64,000 bases of DNA from Areca catechu (GCA_021397845.1 CM038050.1:111651891-111715890); one strand, 5' to 3'. Numbered from the stretch's first letter, positions 10,500 to 22,507 are shown. Numbers and translations: made by a program. Notes: generated by a model from the sequence alone, not told the origin.

Positions 10500-12000
10500 G
10501 GCAGTTATCGATGGCGAGTGGTTGGGGCTCTTCATTCTAGGATGTTGGGGTAGCTCCTCCCTCCATGTATTTCCCAAGATAGCCATGCTTGATTATGTCT
10601 TCTATGTCTCTCTTCAAGTGGTGGCATTCCTCAGTATCATGGCCATGGTCTCAGTGGAAGCGACAGTAGTGGGACTTGTCACATCTAGCGAATGGCCTCA
10701 ATAGGGGAGGTCGGTGCAGGAAGTGCTCGCCCTCGATCTCCATGAGAATCTTTGCTATCGGGACAAGGAGAGGAGTGAACTTCTTTTCCTTGGCAGGATC
10801 GTCTCTGGGCCTGGGTCTTGAATGTGGGGCCATACTATTCTTCAAGGTCGGGGGGTCAACTGCTTCCCCAATGGCCTGCCTCTTCAAAGGCCTCCTGTCC
10901 AACTCCATTCTGGTGTGGTCGGCTTCCTCCGCATAGATGTACTTGTTTTTTCAAAGGAGGAGCTTCGAGTAAGTCTTCGAAGGCTTCTTATCGAGAGAGT
11001 AGGTGAAGCGAGAGGTTCTAAGTCATCTCTTCAGGGCCAGCATAGTGACTAGCTCATCAAGGTGGTAGATCTCTAGAGTGGCGGTCTTAAACTGAGACAC
11101 GTAGTCCCGGAGGGGCTCTCAGTCTTGCTAGTAGATTAAGAAGAGACTGTCAGCCTCACGTGGTACCTTCCTGCATGTATCAAAGTGTGCCATGAACTTT
11201 TTCTCCAGCTATCTGAATGAGTCGACACTCCCGGCTTGAGTCGAAAGAATCAGGCTTGAGTAACCTTCCGGAGTATAGCTAGGAAGGTAATGCAAAAGAG
11301 TATGTTGGAGGCTCCATGGACCCTCATAAGGCCTCATAGCTTTCAAGGTAGTCCAAAGGGTTGGTTATCCCATTGTAGGGATCAACCTGAGTCATGCAAA
11401 ACCAATTAGGAATCGGTTCCTCTTGGATTCTGAGGAAAAAAGGTGGGTGGGCATCGTAACCCACTAGCTCACTGGGAGAGCCTTGAATCTCTTTAAACCG
11501 GTGGGATAGGTCAGCCAGCTTGCACTCTTGCTCCTTGAGGCCCCTTTCTACTCGTTGGTGGATGTCCTCGTTTATGGACCCCTTGATGGAGGCTGTCAAG
11601 GATGAAGGGGGCGCGGAGTGGAGGAACTCTCGCCGGAGTTCCCGGCCATGTTGGCACCACCAGTGTGAGAGAGTGCCATGTCCAAGGTCGGAGAGTGGCT
11701 CTCCTCGTCAGTCGGGACATCTTGCTATTCCTTCCTGATCGCCTATCGGTCTCCCATGGATGGGAGGTCGCACGTGACGGTCCCTCCCTGATAGATCATA
11801 GGTTGGTATGGAGATCGACAACATGAGCCACCGACATCCCTGGCTACTGCTGGGTCGCCAGGGATCGGTGTCACTGATGAAGCCGATGCACTACCATGGT
11901 CAAGGCTGGACCTACTGGGCTAGTGTGATGATCTAGGGGTCTGTTGGAGGTGGGGGTAGTGGAGCGAGGAGCTCCCTCTCTGGGCTCTGCTGGTCATCAT
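10500..12000 (-). pseudogene. G1 gag
   Basis: Two recognisable parts. The C-terminal part at about 10540-10908 reads FTPLLVPIAKILMEIEGEHF, then a CRFHWDHGHDTEECHHLK block followed by RDIEDIIKHGYL, the typical gag end of Tat/Retand elements (a CX2HX4HX4C-like knuckle). The N-terminal part at 11324-11738 includes IPNWFCMTQVDPYNGITNPL before the retrotransposon-gag domain. The intervening 10910-11320 gag core has multiple stops. Gag would form the virus-like particle. Confidence 0.75.
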
Positions 12001-12141
12001 GGTGAGGAGGATCCCCGGCATGGCTGACGGAAGCTTCCTGTGCACACATTGTCACCATGGGGCCATGGACGTCCATGAGTAATTTTTTAATATTGGGGGA
12101 CCTGCTGTTAGGCTTTCCTCAATCGATGGTGATCTTGCCTC

Positions 12142-12163
12142 TGCCCCCTTCCTGGCATGCCAA
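12142..12163 (-). promoter_or_regulatory. G1 primer-binding-site region
   Basis: Directly inside the LTR (minus strand) lies TTGGCATGCCAGGAAGG. The LARD carries the similar TTGGCACACCAGGTAGG at the same place. I do not assign the priming tRNA. Confidence 0.55.
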
Positions 12164-12165
12164 TT

Positions 12166-13130
12166 TGTTGCCAACTAGATCGTCATGGCCTGTAGCTCTG
12201 ACATGTCATAGGTGCATTGGGCTCTCCCTGGGGGGTCAGTCCTCTCTTCCAGTCAGCTCCTATTTTGGCTGATTCTATAAAAAAGAGAAGCCCTAGGTTG
12301 GGGTTTCCAGTAGGGATATTCCGATGATCAAGTCAATTGGGATGATCAAGGAGAACAAAGCCTCTATGATAGAGAGCTTAAGATCCCTGCATATAGAGGA
12401 GAAGAAAATATGAGATCTGAGAGATGGAAGATAGGTCTGAGAGTGAGAGCAGGGAGGTTCTCCTTGTTGGTTCCTTGCCTGTTGCTCTCTTTGTCTTACC
12501 CATTGTGTCTCTCTTTGTCGGAGGTCCCTTCCTCTATTTTATATAAGAGGATGGCCCAGACCAAGTCTGGGGCTTCATCAGGATATCTCTTTCTTGGTGC
12601 CCCTTTCGAGAGGGGTTATTCTTTGTCAGCGGTCTCCCCCTGTCAGACCAATCCTCGAAAGGAGATCCTTTTATTAGGGATATTCATCGATATAGTACAG
12701 GTCTTGTCCCTCTAGTGGTACAGTTTCTTGTGGGAGGTGCGGGCACCGTGCCGCTGAGGCTCCCTGAGCAACGGTGGGGCATTTCTATTCTAGGAGGGAC
12801 CGTCAGAGTATTGCAAGGCCTGAGATCTTAATAGGATACTCCTCTTAGAGGAGGTGTAGGTTTCATGTCATAAGGACTGGAGCCCCTGGTTGCAGGTCAT
12901 AGATGTGAGTGGCATGCTATAGGGCCTGGAGCCTGGTGAAGCATGCATTATGCAAACGTGCGGGTAGTGCATTGTAGAGCCTAAACCTTCGCAGGGTATG
13001 TGCCACTCTCTACAAGTCATGGATAGTCTAGGGTTCCCAGTCCATGCTTGAATTCCTTCTGGTCTTCTTTTCCTCATCTCTGGTTGATCCCTTGGCAGTT
13101 AATGATACCTCCTAGTTCCAGATAGTGATT
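12166..13130 (-). mobile_element. G1 5' LTR (inner part certain, outer end unresolved)
   Basis: Its inner end is TGTTGCCAAC on the plus strand. The following sequence aligns with the LARD LTRs (for example 'GATATTCCGATGATCAAGTCAATTGGGATGATC...' against the LARD at 18700). A TATA-like element on the minus strand lies near 12532-12550 (CTTATATAAAATAG). The outer end was not found; it may lie as far as about 13650, beyond the minisatellite. Confidence 0.6.
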
Positions 13131-13134
13131 CTGT

Positions 13135-13645
13135 CCTAGAGAGTGGGAGCTTGACCTTGGATGGGAGCTCGACCATGGATGGCAGGAGCATGACCTCGAC
13201 CAGGAGCTCGATCATGGATGGGAGCTAACCTCGGTCGGGGGCTCGACCTTGGATGGTGGGAGCAAGACCTCGACCTCGAGCTTGACCTCGAATGGAAGCT
13301 AACCTCGATCGGGGGCTCAACCTCAGATGGCAGGAGCACGATCTCAATCGGGAGCTCGATCTCGAATGGGAGCTAACCTCGACTGGGGCCTCGACCTCAG
13401 ATGGTGGGAGCACGACCTCGACCGGGAGCTTGGCCTCGGATGGGAGCAGACCTCGACTGGGGGCTCGACCTCGATGGCGAGAGCATGACCTCGATTGGGA
13501 GCTCGATCTTAGATAGGAGCAAACCTCGGCCAGGGGCTTGATCTAGATGGTGGGAGCATGACCTCGGCCCAGAGTACGACCTCGACCAGGAGCTCGCCAT
13601 GGATGGGAGCTAACCTCGATCAGGGGCTCGACCTCGGATCTTTAT
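13135..13645. repeat. ~74-bp minisatellite rich in GAGCTCGACCTCGG
   Basis: About six to seven diverged units, for example starting near 13290 and 13364 (74 bp apart). Each has two or three sub-copies of 'GGGAGCTCGACCTCG(GA)ATGG'. One similar unit appears in the LARD at 20816-20870, so the array probably derives from the 3' noncoding part of the same gypsy family. The open frames across it arise from base composition, not coding. Confidence 0.8.
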
Positions 13646-13937
13646 TTGGTCACCACATCCAGGTGGCACTTTCCACCAACATGGCTGCTAGTTGGGTTTG
13701 GCATAGGTCCCATGTCAGTGATAATTCCACATCATTAATTATGCTTTGTTGTTGGGTTGGATGAATGATGAGACATGGTTGTAAAGTATTTTTTGGATTC
13801 ACAAGATCTGGTGATCCATCATTTTCATGGAAATACATGGCTCCCCCCTCCCCCGCCCGCACCCCCATCCTTTTTTTTTTCTACTTCTTCTCTCTCTCTC
13901 TCTCTCTCATAGGTGGACAAAAGAAAGGGGTGGAAAA
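13646..13937. other. Low-copy-looking flank with a (CT)n microsatellite
   Basis: No retroelement feature or gene is recognised. It contains a T-run and a (CT)10-type microsatellite at about 13889-13908. It ends with the pentamer GAAAA (13933-13937), the left target duplication of C0. Confidence 0.5.
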
Positions 13938-14362
13938 TGTTGGAAATCTTGGAAAAAGTTAAACTTAATTGTGGACAAGCTTTCAAGAGTCCTTCGATAC
14001 TTTCAAGGGTCATAGAATTAATATTGTCTTGCTCCAAGAGTCCTATAATACTTCCAAGAGTCATTGAATTAATGTTGTCTTGTTATTAGCAATGACTTTT
14101 AGGATACCTATGAAATTTACTTAGAATTCCTTCATATGTATGAAACCAAAGTGTCACTTTGATTAAATATGGCTTTTGACAATTTATGAAGGATAGGTGA
14201 AGGGTTGTAAATTTTTTTATATTAGGAGATGCACTTAAACCATCTAGGATTAAGAGAGTTGTAAAAATTCTAATGAAATATTAAGTTTTCTTATCCTATT
14301 AGTTTTTACTCTCTTCCTCCTTGTATGAAAATTATTCTCTTTCCACCTATTCTATTCTATCA
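13938..14362 (+). mobile_element. C0 5' LTR
   Basis: 425 bp, TG...CA. It contains an internal tandem duplication of about 51 bp ('AAGAGTCC...GAATTAATRTTGTCTT', copies near 13984 and 14035), present in both LTRs. Confidence 0.9.
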
Positions 14363-14365
14363 AAG

Positions 14366-14377
14366 TGGTATTAGAGC
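14366..14377 (+). promoter_or_regulatory. C0 primer-binding site
   Basis: TGGTATTAGAGC, one base from the canonical TGGTATCAGAGC complement of initiator Met-tRNA, 3 bp after the LTR. Confidence 0.9.
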
Positions 14378-14382
14378 ATATC

Positions 14383-15290
14383 ATGGCTATCGGAGCACTT
14401 TCCATTCCTTGTCTTGCCAACAACTATGAAAATTGTAGTATTCAAATGAAGGGCTTACTTGGTTCCGAAGATATTTGAGAGATTGTAGAGAAGGGATATG
14501 TTGAGCCCCAAGATAACAACAATCTCACAGTAAATCAAAGAACAATAATCTTGGATCTTCAAAAAAGGATAAAAAGGCTCTCTTCTTCATCTATCAAGGC
14601 CTAGATGAGGCTGCATTTGAGAAGGTTGCTAGTGCTACCAACTCCAAGCAAGCATGGGAGATTTTACAAAATCTTACAAAGATGTAGAAAAGGTAAAGAA
14701 AATTTGAGAGGTAAGTTCGAAGCTTTGCAAATGGAGTCTTAAGTTATATCAGACTATTTCACAAGGGTGTTAACCATTGTGAACCAATTGAGGAGGAATG
14801 GTGAGACATTTGATAATAATCGGGTCGTAAAGAAAATCCTACAATCTTTAGATCACAAATTTGATTATGTTGTGGCAGCTATTGAAGAGTCCAAAAATTT
14901 AGACACTATGATGGTGGATGAGCTTAGGGTTCACTTCAAGCTCATGAGCAAAAAATATTAAAGAGAAAACAAGAACCATTGGAACAAGTTTTACAAAGCA
15001 AGCTCTCCATCAGTGACAACAAGGAGGAATCAAGGGGCGAAAGTAGTCAAAGAAGATGCAGTAGTTGTCAAGGATGTGGTCGTGCTAGAGGCCGAGGTGG
15101 AGTCAATGGGTGTGGAAGAAATCATGGTAATCACAACAATATAGGGAAAGGCAACCAAACTCGTGGAGAACGAGGACAAAGAGGTAGAGGCTGAAGGTAT
15201 GACAAGGGTCAAGTTCAATGTTACAATTGCAACAAGTTTGGGCATTACTCTTTTGAATGCTACTCTAATCAATCTAATCAGTTCATGAGA
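14383..15290 (+). pseudogene. C0 gag
   Basis: ATG at 14383 right after the primer site. The N-terminus reads MAIGALSIPCLANNYENCSI, matching the copia gag N-terminal domain ('ip.l.g.NYdnWsi.mk'). A UBN2-like helical part follows (14767-14961 frame, LTIVNQLRRNGETFDNNRVV), then an RG-rich basic region and a CCHC knuckle CYNCNKFGHYSFEC at about 15218-15260. At least five stops or shifts interrupt it, including a TGA early in the frame at about 14476. Confidence 0.85.
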
Positions 15291-15359
15291 AAGCCATTTA
15301 TGCCAAGAAGGAAGATGATGGAGATGACGTGCTACTACTAGAATGAAAAGGAGAAGAAG

Positions 15360-16653
15360 CTACCAATCAAAATATGTGGTTTTTGGACTCCGATGCAAGT
15401 AACCACAAGATGGGGCATAAATCTTCATGGAACTTGATGGATTGGTGAATGGCCATGTCTCATTTCGTGATGCTTCCAAGATAAAGGTGAAGGGCATTGG
15501 TAAGATACTTGTTCAACTCAAAGATAGAAGTCTATAGTTTATTTCCAATATCTATTATATGCTTGATATGAACACAACATTCTTAGTGTTGGGCAACTTT
15601 TGGAGAAAGAGTTTGAAATATAACTGAAAGATTGAAGCTTCTACCCAAGAAAACATAATAAATTGATTGCTCATGTTCCTATGTCAAATAACCGTATGTT
15701 TATGCTAAATATAAATCATGTTATTGCTAAATGCTTAAGTGCATATATGAAGGATATTTCTTGGCTTTGGCATTTGCGGTTTGGATATGTCAACTTTGGT
15801 GATCTAAAACTTCTTTCAAGTAAGAGAATGGTAAAAGGACTACCCTATATTGATTCTCCTAATAATATATATGAGGGGTGTGTTTTTGGCAAACATCCAA
15901 GGAGGAGTTTTCCAAAGGAGTCTTACAACAAAGCAAAAACACCACTTCAACTTATCCACTTCAACTTATCCATACTGATATTTGTGGACCAATCACTCCA
16001 AGCTCATTTGGAGGTCATCGTTATTTCCTAACTTTTATTGATGACTTCAATAGGAAAACTTGGGTATACCTCTTGAAGAAAAAGTAAGAAGCATTTCAAG
16101 TTTTTAAGGAGTTTAAAGCTTTGGTGGAGAATCAAAGTGGTATACCCTCAAAGTATTGCGGTCAGATCGTGGAGGAGAATTTACATCCAAGGAGTTTGAG
16201 AATTTTTATAAATCTCATGGTATTTAGAGACCCTTGATTGCACCATACTCACCCCAACAAAATGGAGTTACAAAAAGAAAAAATCGAACCATATATGACA
16301 TGGTTCGAAGCATGCTTAAAACATAGGAGATGCCAAAGGAGTTTTGGGGAGAAGCCATAAATTATGCGATTTACTTGCTTAATAGATGCCCTACAAAAAA
16401 TTTGAAAGAAATAACACCACAAAAGGCATGGAGTGGTTATAAGCCTGATATCTCACACTTGATCTTATTTGGGTGCATAGCTTATGCACATATTCCAGAT
16501 CAAATGAAAGGCAAGTTAGATGACAAAAGCTTGTCATATATCTTCATCGGCTATGATGCAAGATCTAAAGCCTACAAACTCTACGAATTAAAGGCCAAGA
16601 GAGTCATTATAAACCGAGATGTGAAGTTTCAAGAAGATGGTATATGGAATTAG
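15360..16653 (+). pseudogene. C0 protease and integrase
   Basis: The protease remnant reads WFLDSDASNH near 15373; the family motif is D-S-G-C/A-S, so the active-site Gly is Asp. A pre-integrase region follows (WLWHLRFGYVNFGDLKLL at 15756). The integrase core has DICGPI, TFIDDFNRKTWVYLLKKK, SDRGGEFTS, then PQQNGV and the 16330-16653 frame (107 codons) with PKEFWGEAINYAIYLLNRCP. Several stops and a frameshift near 15960 make it non-functional. Confidence 0.85.
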
Positions 16654-16829
16654 AACACTAATTTTGGTGATAATACAAGATGAAAAGTAAATCAAGGAGC
16701 AAACAAGTGAGCCAACACCACCTTCATCTCCTACTTTTCATATGAAGATGGGTCAACATTACTAAAGATAAGAACATTCAAGATTTATATGAGATGACAA
16801 CTCCCCTAAATCTTATTTGTCTTTTTGAT

Positions 16830-18362
16830 AATGAAGAAATAACTTCTTTTGATGATGCTATCAAAGATGAGAAGTGGAGGAAAGCCATGAATGAAGAAAT
16901 AAAAGCCATAGAAAAGAATGAGATATGGAAGCTAACTTCTTTACCAAGAAGAGTTGAACCAATTTGAGTAGAGTGGATTTATAAAGTCAAGAAGAATGCA
17001 CAAGGTGAAGTAAAATAATATAAAGCATGACTTTTGGTTAAATGCTACAAGCAAAAGGCCGAGATTGACTACGATGAGGTATTTGCTCTTATTGCTCGAA
17101 TGGAAACTATTCGTTTTGTGATTTCTTTGGTAGCTCAAAATAAATGAAAAATTTTTAACTTGATGTTAAATCAGCTTTTCTTAATGGCTACTTGAATGAA
17201 GAGGTGTACATTGAGCAACCCAAAGTTTAAATCATAAGTAGGCAAGAAGATAAGGTGTTAAAATTAAAAAAGGTGCTCTATGGTTTGAAGCAAGCACCAA
17301 GAGCTTGGAACTCAAGAAGTAATGCATATTTCAAGGCTATTGGTTTTGTTCAATGCTCTTATGAACAAGCTCTCTATGTCAAAAGGAAGGATGGAAATAT
17401 ATTACTTATCTCATTATATATTGATGATCTTATCTTCATTGGCAATTCTATACAATTGATCAAAGTATTCAATGAGGCAATGGCGAAAGAATTTGAAATG
17501 ATTGATATGAGACTTATGTCCTATTTTCTTGGCTTAGAGGTGAATCAAGTAGAAAACGAGATTTCTATTTTCCAAGAGCACTATGCAAAAGAAGTGATTA
17601 AAAAATTCAAAATGGAAGATTGCAATCCTATTAGCACATCGGTGGATAGTGGTGCAAAATAATCCAACAATGATGAAGGTAAGGTGATTGATCCTACACT
17701 GTACAAAAGTTTAGTAGGGTGCTTAAGATACTTGATATGTACAAAACTGGATATACTATATGGTGTTGGTTTGGTGAGTAGATTCATAGAGGAACCAAAA
17801 TCATCTCATTAGAAGGCTGCAAAAAGAATCCTATGCTATATTCAAGGTACTCCAAGTCTTGGCTTATTTTCTTCTCATTCTAATAATTTTCAACTTGAAG
17901 GGTACTCCGATAGTGACTGGGGTGGAGACTTAGATAACCAAAAAAGTACTTCTTGATTTGCATTTTTCATGGGTGATACAGCATTCTCATGGATGTCAAA
18001 GAAGCAATCGATTGTTATTCTCTAAACTTGTGAAGCCGAATATATTGTGGCACCTTTATATGTTAGTCATGCAATATGGCTAAGAAGCTTATTAAAGGAG
18101 AATAATTTTGATCAAAATGAAGCTACACAAATTTACATTGATAGCAAGTCAGCAATTGCTTTGGAAAAGAATTCAGTTTATCATCAAAGGAGCAAATAGA
18201 TGATGTTCGCTTTCATTCAATCTGGGAGCATGTGAAGAACAAAGATGTGGAGCTTATTTATATAAAAACTCATGATCAAATTGCCGACATTTTCACTAAA
18301 CCACTTGGAGCTGATCTCTTCAAAAAATTCAAGGAACTACTTGGTATGAATGATGGAAGATA
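16830..18362 (+). pseudogene. C0 reverse transcriptase and RNase H
   Basis: The frame at 17255-17662 (135 codons) has VLYGLKQAPRAWNSRSNAYF and the catalytic YIDDLIF. Upstream sequence from about 16870 encodes 'KWRKAMNEEIKAIEKNEIW' with stops after it. RNase H follows (YSDSDWGGDLDNQKSTS, then SWMSKKQS, CEAEYI) and ends in IADIFTKPL at about 18280. Multiple stops are scattered through it, so it is not expressed as one protein. Confidence 0.88.
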
Positions 18363-18370
18363 ATTAAGTT

Positions 18371-18552
18371 TAAAGGTGGGTGTTGAAAATCTTGGAAAAA
18401 GTTAAACTTAATTGTGGACAAGTTTCCAGGAGTCCTTTGATACTTCCAAGGGTCATGGAATTAATGTTGTCTCATTCCAAGAGTCCTTTGATACTTCCAA
18501 GAGTCATTGAATTAATGTTTTGTTATTAGCAATGACTTTTAGGATACCTATG
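18371..18552 (+). mobile_element. C0 polypurine tract and left half of its 3' LTR
   Basis: The tract TAAAGGTGGG (18371-18380) directly precedes TGTTGAAAATC at 18381. The LTR then matches the 5' LTR up to CCTATG at 18552, where the LARD begins. A 3-bp deletion separates it from the 5' LTR (GTTGTCTTG against GTTTTG). Confidence 0.9.
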
Positions 18553-20179
18553 TGTTGCCGCCAAGATCGTCATGGCCCATTGCTTCGATGCATCAGGTTC
18601 CCACCGGGTGCTCGGCTCTCGGCTTCACATTTGGCTCACTCGCTTGCTTTGGGGGTCCTGCAAGATAGATGAAAATCTTGGGCCGGGGATTCCGGTGAAG
18701 GCACTTCGATGATCAAGTCAGTGGGATGATCGAGGGAAAAAGAGACCTCTGAGGTGGAGAGCTTGAGAGACTCTCTGCTTCCAGAGGGTGAAAAGAATTC
18801 TATGAAGGAGGACCATCCAGAACCGAAAGCATGTTTGTTGCTTTTTACCTTTGCTTACCTTGGCCTGAGGCCTCTCTTACCTATTTATGAGATTGCTCCC
18901 CATAGCTCCTATCATTTGGGGAGGTGTTCTCTTCTTGACATAGGTCCATGAGGCTCTTGTAGGCCTAAGAGGCCATGATAGGTTAGTGAATCTTCTTCCT
19001 CCGGGTGGTTCAGAAGGTTGGTGAAGGAGCACAGTGCCTTGGATGGAGTGCCCTTTCCTAAATAGTGTTAATAGTGGCTTGAGAGGTTAGGATAGGCCTA
19101 TGAGGCCATGATAGGCATGTAAGGCTCCAGTGTAGCCTTCCTTTATAGGGGTGCAGTTAGCATGCTAGACTTTACGTGTCAGGGTTACCATCTAGGCCTC
19201 CTTTGTACCTATTCTTTGAGATGCGTTCCTAGGGCACTAAGTGTGCTGGACCCATGCGGGAGGAGCCAAAGCTGCATGGGTGTGCCCAAAATGCTCATGC
19301 AAGCATAACTTATTATCGAGGTGGGTGAAGCCAGGCTATCCCACGAATTGAGGTGGGCGTGCCGGCATGGCCCCAGTGTGCCGAAGTGAGGTGTGCTGAG
19401 CCGCTGGAGGAGTTGGACCTGCACGGGTGGAAGTAGGCTGGCTGGGTATGCTGCCCGAAGATCGCCATCGTGTGGACTGAGGTGGACGGAGTTGGAGAGC
19501 CTCATCCTGGTCATGATGGCTAAGAACAGGAAGAGCCAGGAGCCTCGTCCCAGCACGTGCTGCTCCTTGGCATGCTGACTAGAGCAGACATATGCATGCA
19601 GGTATGCCGAGGTCGAACTAAGGCGTGCGGAGCTGGGCTGGACGAGGCGGGATTCCATGCCGGGGAAGATGATAGCCTAGAAGTGGGCCATTACAGGGGG
19701 CCGAGGTGGCCACAGGGCTGGCCGGGCTGGAGCGCGCTTCTCCCAACCAGAGCTGAGCTTGCTGAGGTGCCGGACCGGGTTGCGAAGCTTCATCTTGGAG
19801 ATGGACCAAAGCGGGCGGTGCTGTGCTGGAGCGGAACACCAGGCAACTCCCCAACGGACTCACCCGTGAGAGCCCGTGCCTGAGTGGGGGCTTCGAGGCT
19901 ACTTGAACATTATGCCCGTGGGTCTGGGTGCTGATGGTGCATGTGGTTGGCTCGCCCGGTCCAAGCGAGTTGTGTGGCTTGGGTGGAAGCTTGGATCGAG
20001 CCTTTCCTAGGGAAAAGAAAGAGGAGAGAAAATAGGCCCTCCAAGGCTAGGATGAAGGGCCCTGTTCTTTGACAGGTGGGAAGCTTGGGGATGCCATATG
20101 AAGTGCACTGCCGTGTTGGCCAAATAGGGGCCTTGTTGTGTCAGGGCCAGGGTCGAATGGATTTGTTGCCGCTATAATA
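18553..20179 (-). mobile_element. LARD 3' LTR
   Basis: On the plus strand it starts TGTTGCCGCC and ends CTATAATA, where the other LTR ends CTATAACA (terminal CA lost by one base). A TATA-like site for minus-strand transcription lies near 18880 (TCATAAATAGG). Inside the element a polypurine tract (GGAGTGGGGGCATC on the minus strand) adjoins it at 20180-20195. The 149-codon open frame here is not a gene. Confidence 0.88.
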
Positions 20180-21244
20180 GATGCCCCCACTCCATGAGTC
20201 CAAAATGTTACTTCTCAACATTTTGGATAAAGGGAGTATTGTTATCCATTCAGCTCCACACTGTAGTAGGCTTTGTACTCGATGGTGTTGCATGGTGATA
20301 ACACTAGCATTTCAGTTTGACTCCTCATAGGTTAGATAGGGGGTGGTGTCGAGTAAGATGGAGTTGGTGAGCTGCACAGCTTGGGTGCACACATACATGA
20401 CCGGGTACATGGTTGACATGGCCAGGCTTACAACACCCCTTAGAGCCCTTGTGAAGGCATAGATGTCGCTAAAGTTGCCCCCAGGGACAATGACTCAATC
20501 AGGGTCCTCCCAGTGGGATTGTTGGGGGATCTTGATGGTGGAGGTCTCCTCCATGCTCATTACGGTGTTCCTCCATCGTGAACCACTTGCATGGACACTG
20601 TCGTCAAAAGCTCCGGTTGGTAGAGGTGTAGCAATCATGAACTCCCATGGAGTGGTCGAGGACATCGACAAAGTTGGTGATGAGGTTGCATGTGCCTACG
20701 AACCTCATACGATCCAGCAATGAAATCCTTCACATATGGCATGGAGTGATAGGGTACTTGCACTCATTCGTTGCCTTCCCCAACCATAGTGGGGGTTGGT
20801 CTTCCTTGTCTCAAATGGGAGTTCAACCTTAGCAGGAAGCTTGGTCTTGGATAGGAGCTTGACCTTAGCTCTTGGTTTGAATGCAGGGCATTGAAAGCTT
20901 CCTTACTTAAGGTTCCAGGCTTCATATGTTTCTGTGCTTAGGATGCTTGGCTTCGTAAGTTTCCGGGCTTGCTTCACTGGACTTTGAGTTGGACGGACGA
21001 GTTCCTGCACTGGTGAAAAGCAATGTTGCACCAAAGAGGAACTTCAATTATTGAGGAGGAATTCTTACATCCTTGATGAGGTGGCAGGCTCGTTATTTTC
21101 CATGCTGTAAGGCAAGTGGTAGATGGCAGAGTTTTAAAGGTTCTCCTACTGGCATCTCTGGGCTGTGAGTAAGGTAGAAGGTGTGGGGCTTCGTAAGTTT
21201 CCCGATTTAGAGTGCCGAGCTTTGTAAGTTTCCAGGCTTGGGAT

Positions 21245-21975
21245 GCCATAGATGCTGAACTATGAGTCTAGTAGTGGACAGCGGGACTCCCGAGGTTTCC
21301 CATGGACATCTCTGAACTGTGACCATAGCAGATGCCAAACTGTGAGTTTCGCAATAGATGGCAGGACTTCGTAGAGTCTCCGTGGACATCTCTAGACTAT
21401 GAGTAAGGCTAGAGCTGAACTGTGAGTCTAGCAGTAGATGGTTGGACCTCCGGAGCTTCCTGCAGACATCCCCGAACTGTGAGTACAATATATGCCAAAC
21501 TGTGAGTTTCATAGTAGATGGTGGGACTTCTTGGAGTTTTCGTAGACATCTCCGGACTGTAAGGCAGGAGTTGAACTGAGAGTCAAGCGGTAGATGTGGG
21601 GCTCCATAAGTTTCTCGACTTTGGTGTGGGGCACTAAGGATCTCGACTTAAGTACGGGGCTTCGAATGTTTCTCGGCTTAAGGTGTCGGGCTTCGTAAGT
21701 TTCCGAGATTAGGGTGCCGGGCTTTAGAAGTTTCCAGGCTTGGAGTGCCGCAGATGCTGAACTATGAGTCTAACAGTGGACAGCAGGACTCCCACGATTT
21801 CTCATGGACATCTCCAAACTGTGAGCACAGCAAATGCCAAATTATGAGTTTTGCAGTAGCTGGTGGGACTTCTTGGAGTCTCCGCGGACATCTCCAGACT
21901 ATGAGTAAGGCAGGAGCTGAACTGTGAGTCACTATGAGTCAAGCGATAGATGGCGGGAACTCTAGAGTTTTCTAG
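21245..21975. repeat. ~80-bp tandem repeat in the LARD interior (two blocks)
   Basis: The anchor CTGAACTGTGAG or its variants recur near 21255, 21336, 21415, 21495 and 21575, and again near 21757, 21837 and 21916, a period of about 80 bp. The two blocks are separated by CTTCGTAAGTTTCC-type repeats at about 21600-21745. Confidence 0.8.
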
Positions 21976-22507
21976 TTGACACCCTCGGACCGTGAGTTTA
22001 GTAGTGGGCGCAGGGCTATAATACTTGCTGTCGATAGTGATATAGAAGTTTTTCCTGTAGAACTGCAACACAGTTTTTATATTGCAAAGATAGTGGGGAA
22101 AGGAGTTACCTGTTGAGTTCCAATCATATGAATAAATAAAAATATATTGCTTCTTTGAGAAGGCCCAAATTAAATTCATTGACCACCATCTTAAGAGAGA
22201 ATAAGACTCCGTTTCATGGGAGAAAAGGACTCCGTTGCATGGGAGAATAAGGGTTCGTTGCATGGGAGAATAGGAGTCTGTTGCATGAAGTGACGAGGGC
22301 CCCATGCATAGGGAAATGCATGGAGTTGGATCTAGCTGGAGAATACCATGAGAAGTGACATGTGTTTGAAAAGACCACAAGGCCACTTTTTTGAGCCCCG
22401 AGAAAGGGGAGAGCTCCCGTGCCCCCATCCTCGTGCCCCCAGTCTACCCCCCGAGGGCAAAGGACAAAGGTGAATATCGTTGTCTACCAGTTGAGGAGCT
22501 TTGATCT

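Larger units (their letters stand above)
4695..13650 (-). mobile_element. Ty3/gypsy element G1, Tat (Ogre/Retand-like) group, decayed
   Basis: Read on the minus strand the order is LTR, primer site, gag, protease, RT, RNase H, second RNase H, integrase, then 3' noncoding repeats. The second RNase H after the first, and gag ending in a CRFHWDHGHDTEEC-type motif, point to the Tat group. The element is split by a solo LTR at 5532-7020. Its 3' LTR is not seen, because the low-coordinate end is replaced by the SIRE-like LTR at about 4694. All frames carry stops. The upper end is uncertain; 13650 includes the minisatellite, which may belong to another element. Confidence 0.75.

Noticed and set aside
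13860..13915. Promoter-like CT-rich tract of a host gene
   Set aside because: Simple (CT)n microsatellite; no downstream gene is found before the C0 LTR.
19209..19658. 149-codon frame in the LARD LTR, repeated as 23188-23637
   Set aside because: Both lie at the same place in the two LTRs, with no start context, signal or domain. They are LTR sequence, not genes.
20816..21975. CRISPR-like array
   Set aside because: Units are ~31 and ~80 bp, adjacent and diverged, without constant repeats separated by unique spacers. This is plant DNA with LTR elements around it.
21802..22428. 208-codon minus-strand frame in the LARD interior
   Set aside because: Covers the 80-bp tandem repeats and the noncoding 5' part next to the primer site. 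No motif of gag or any known protein was recognised.
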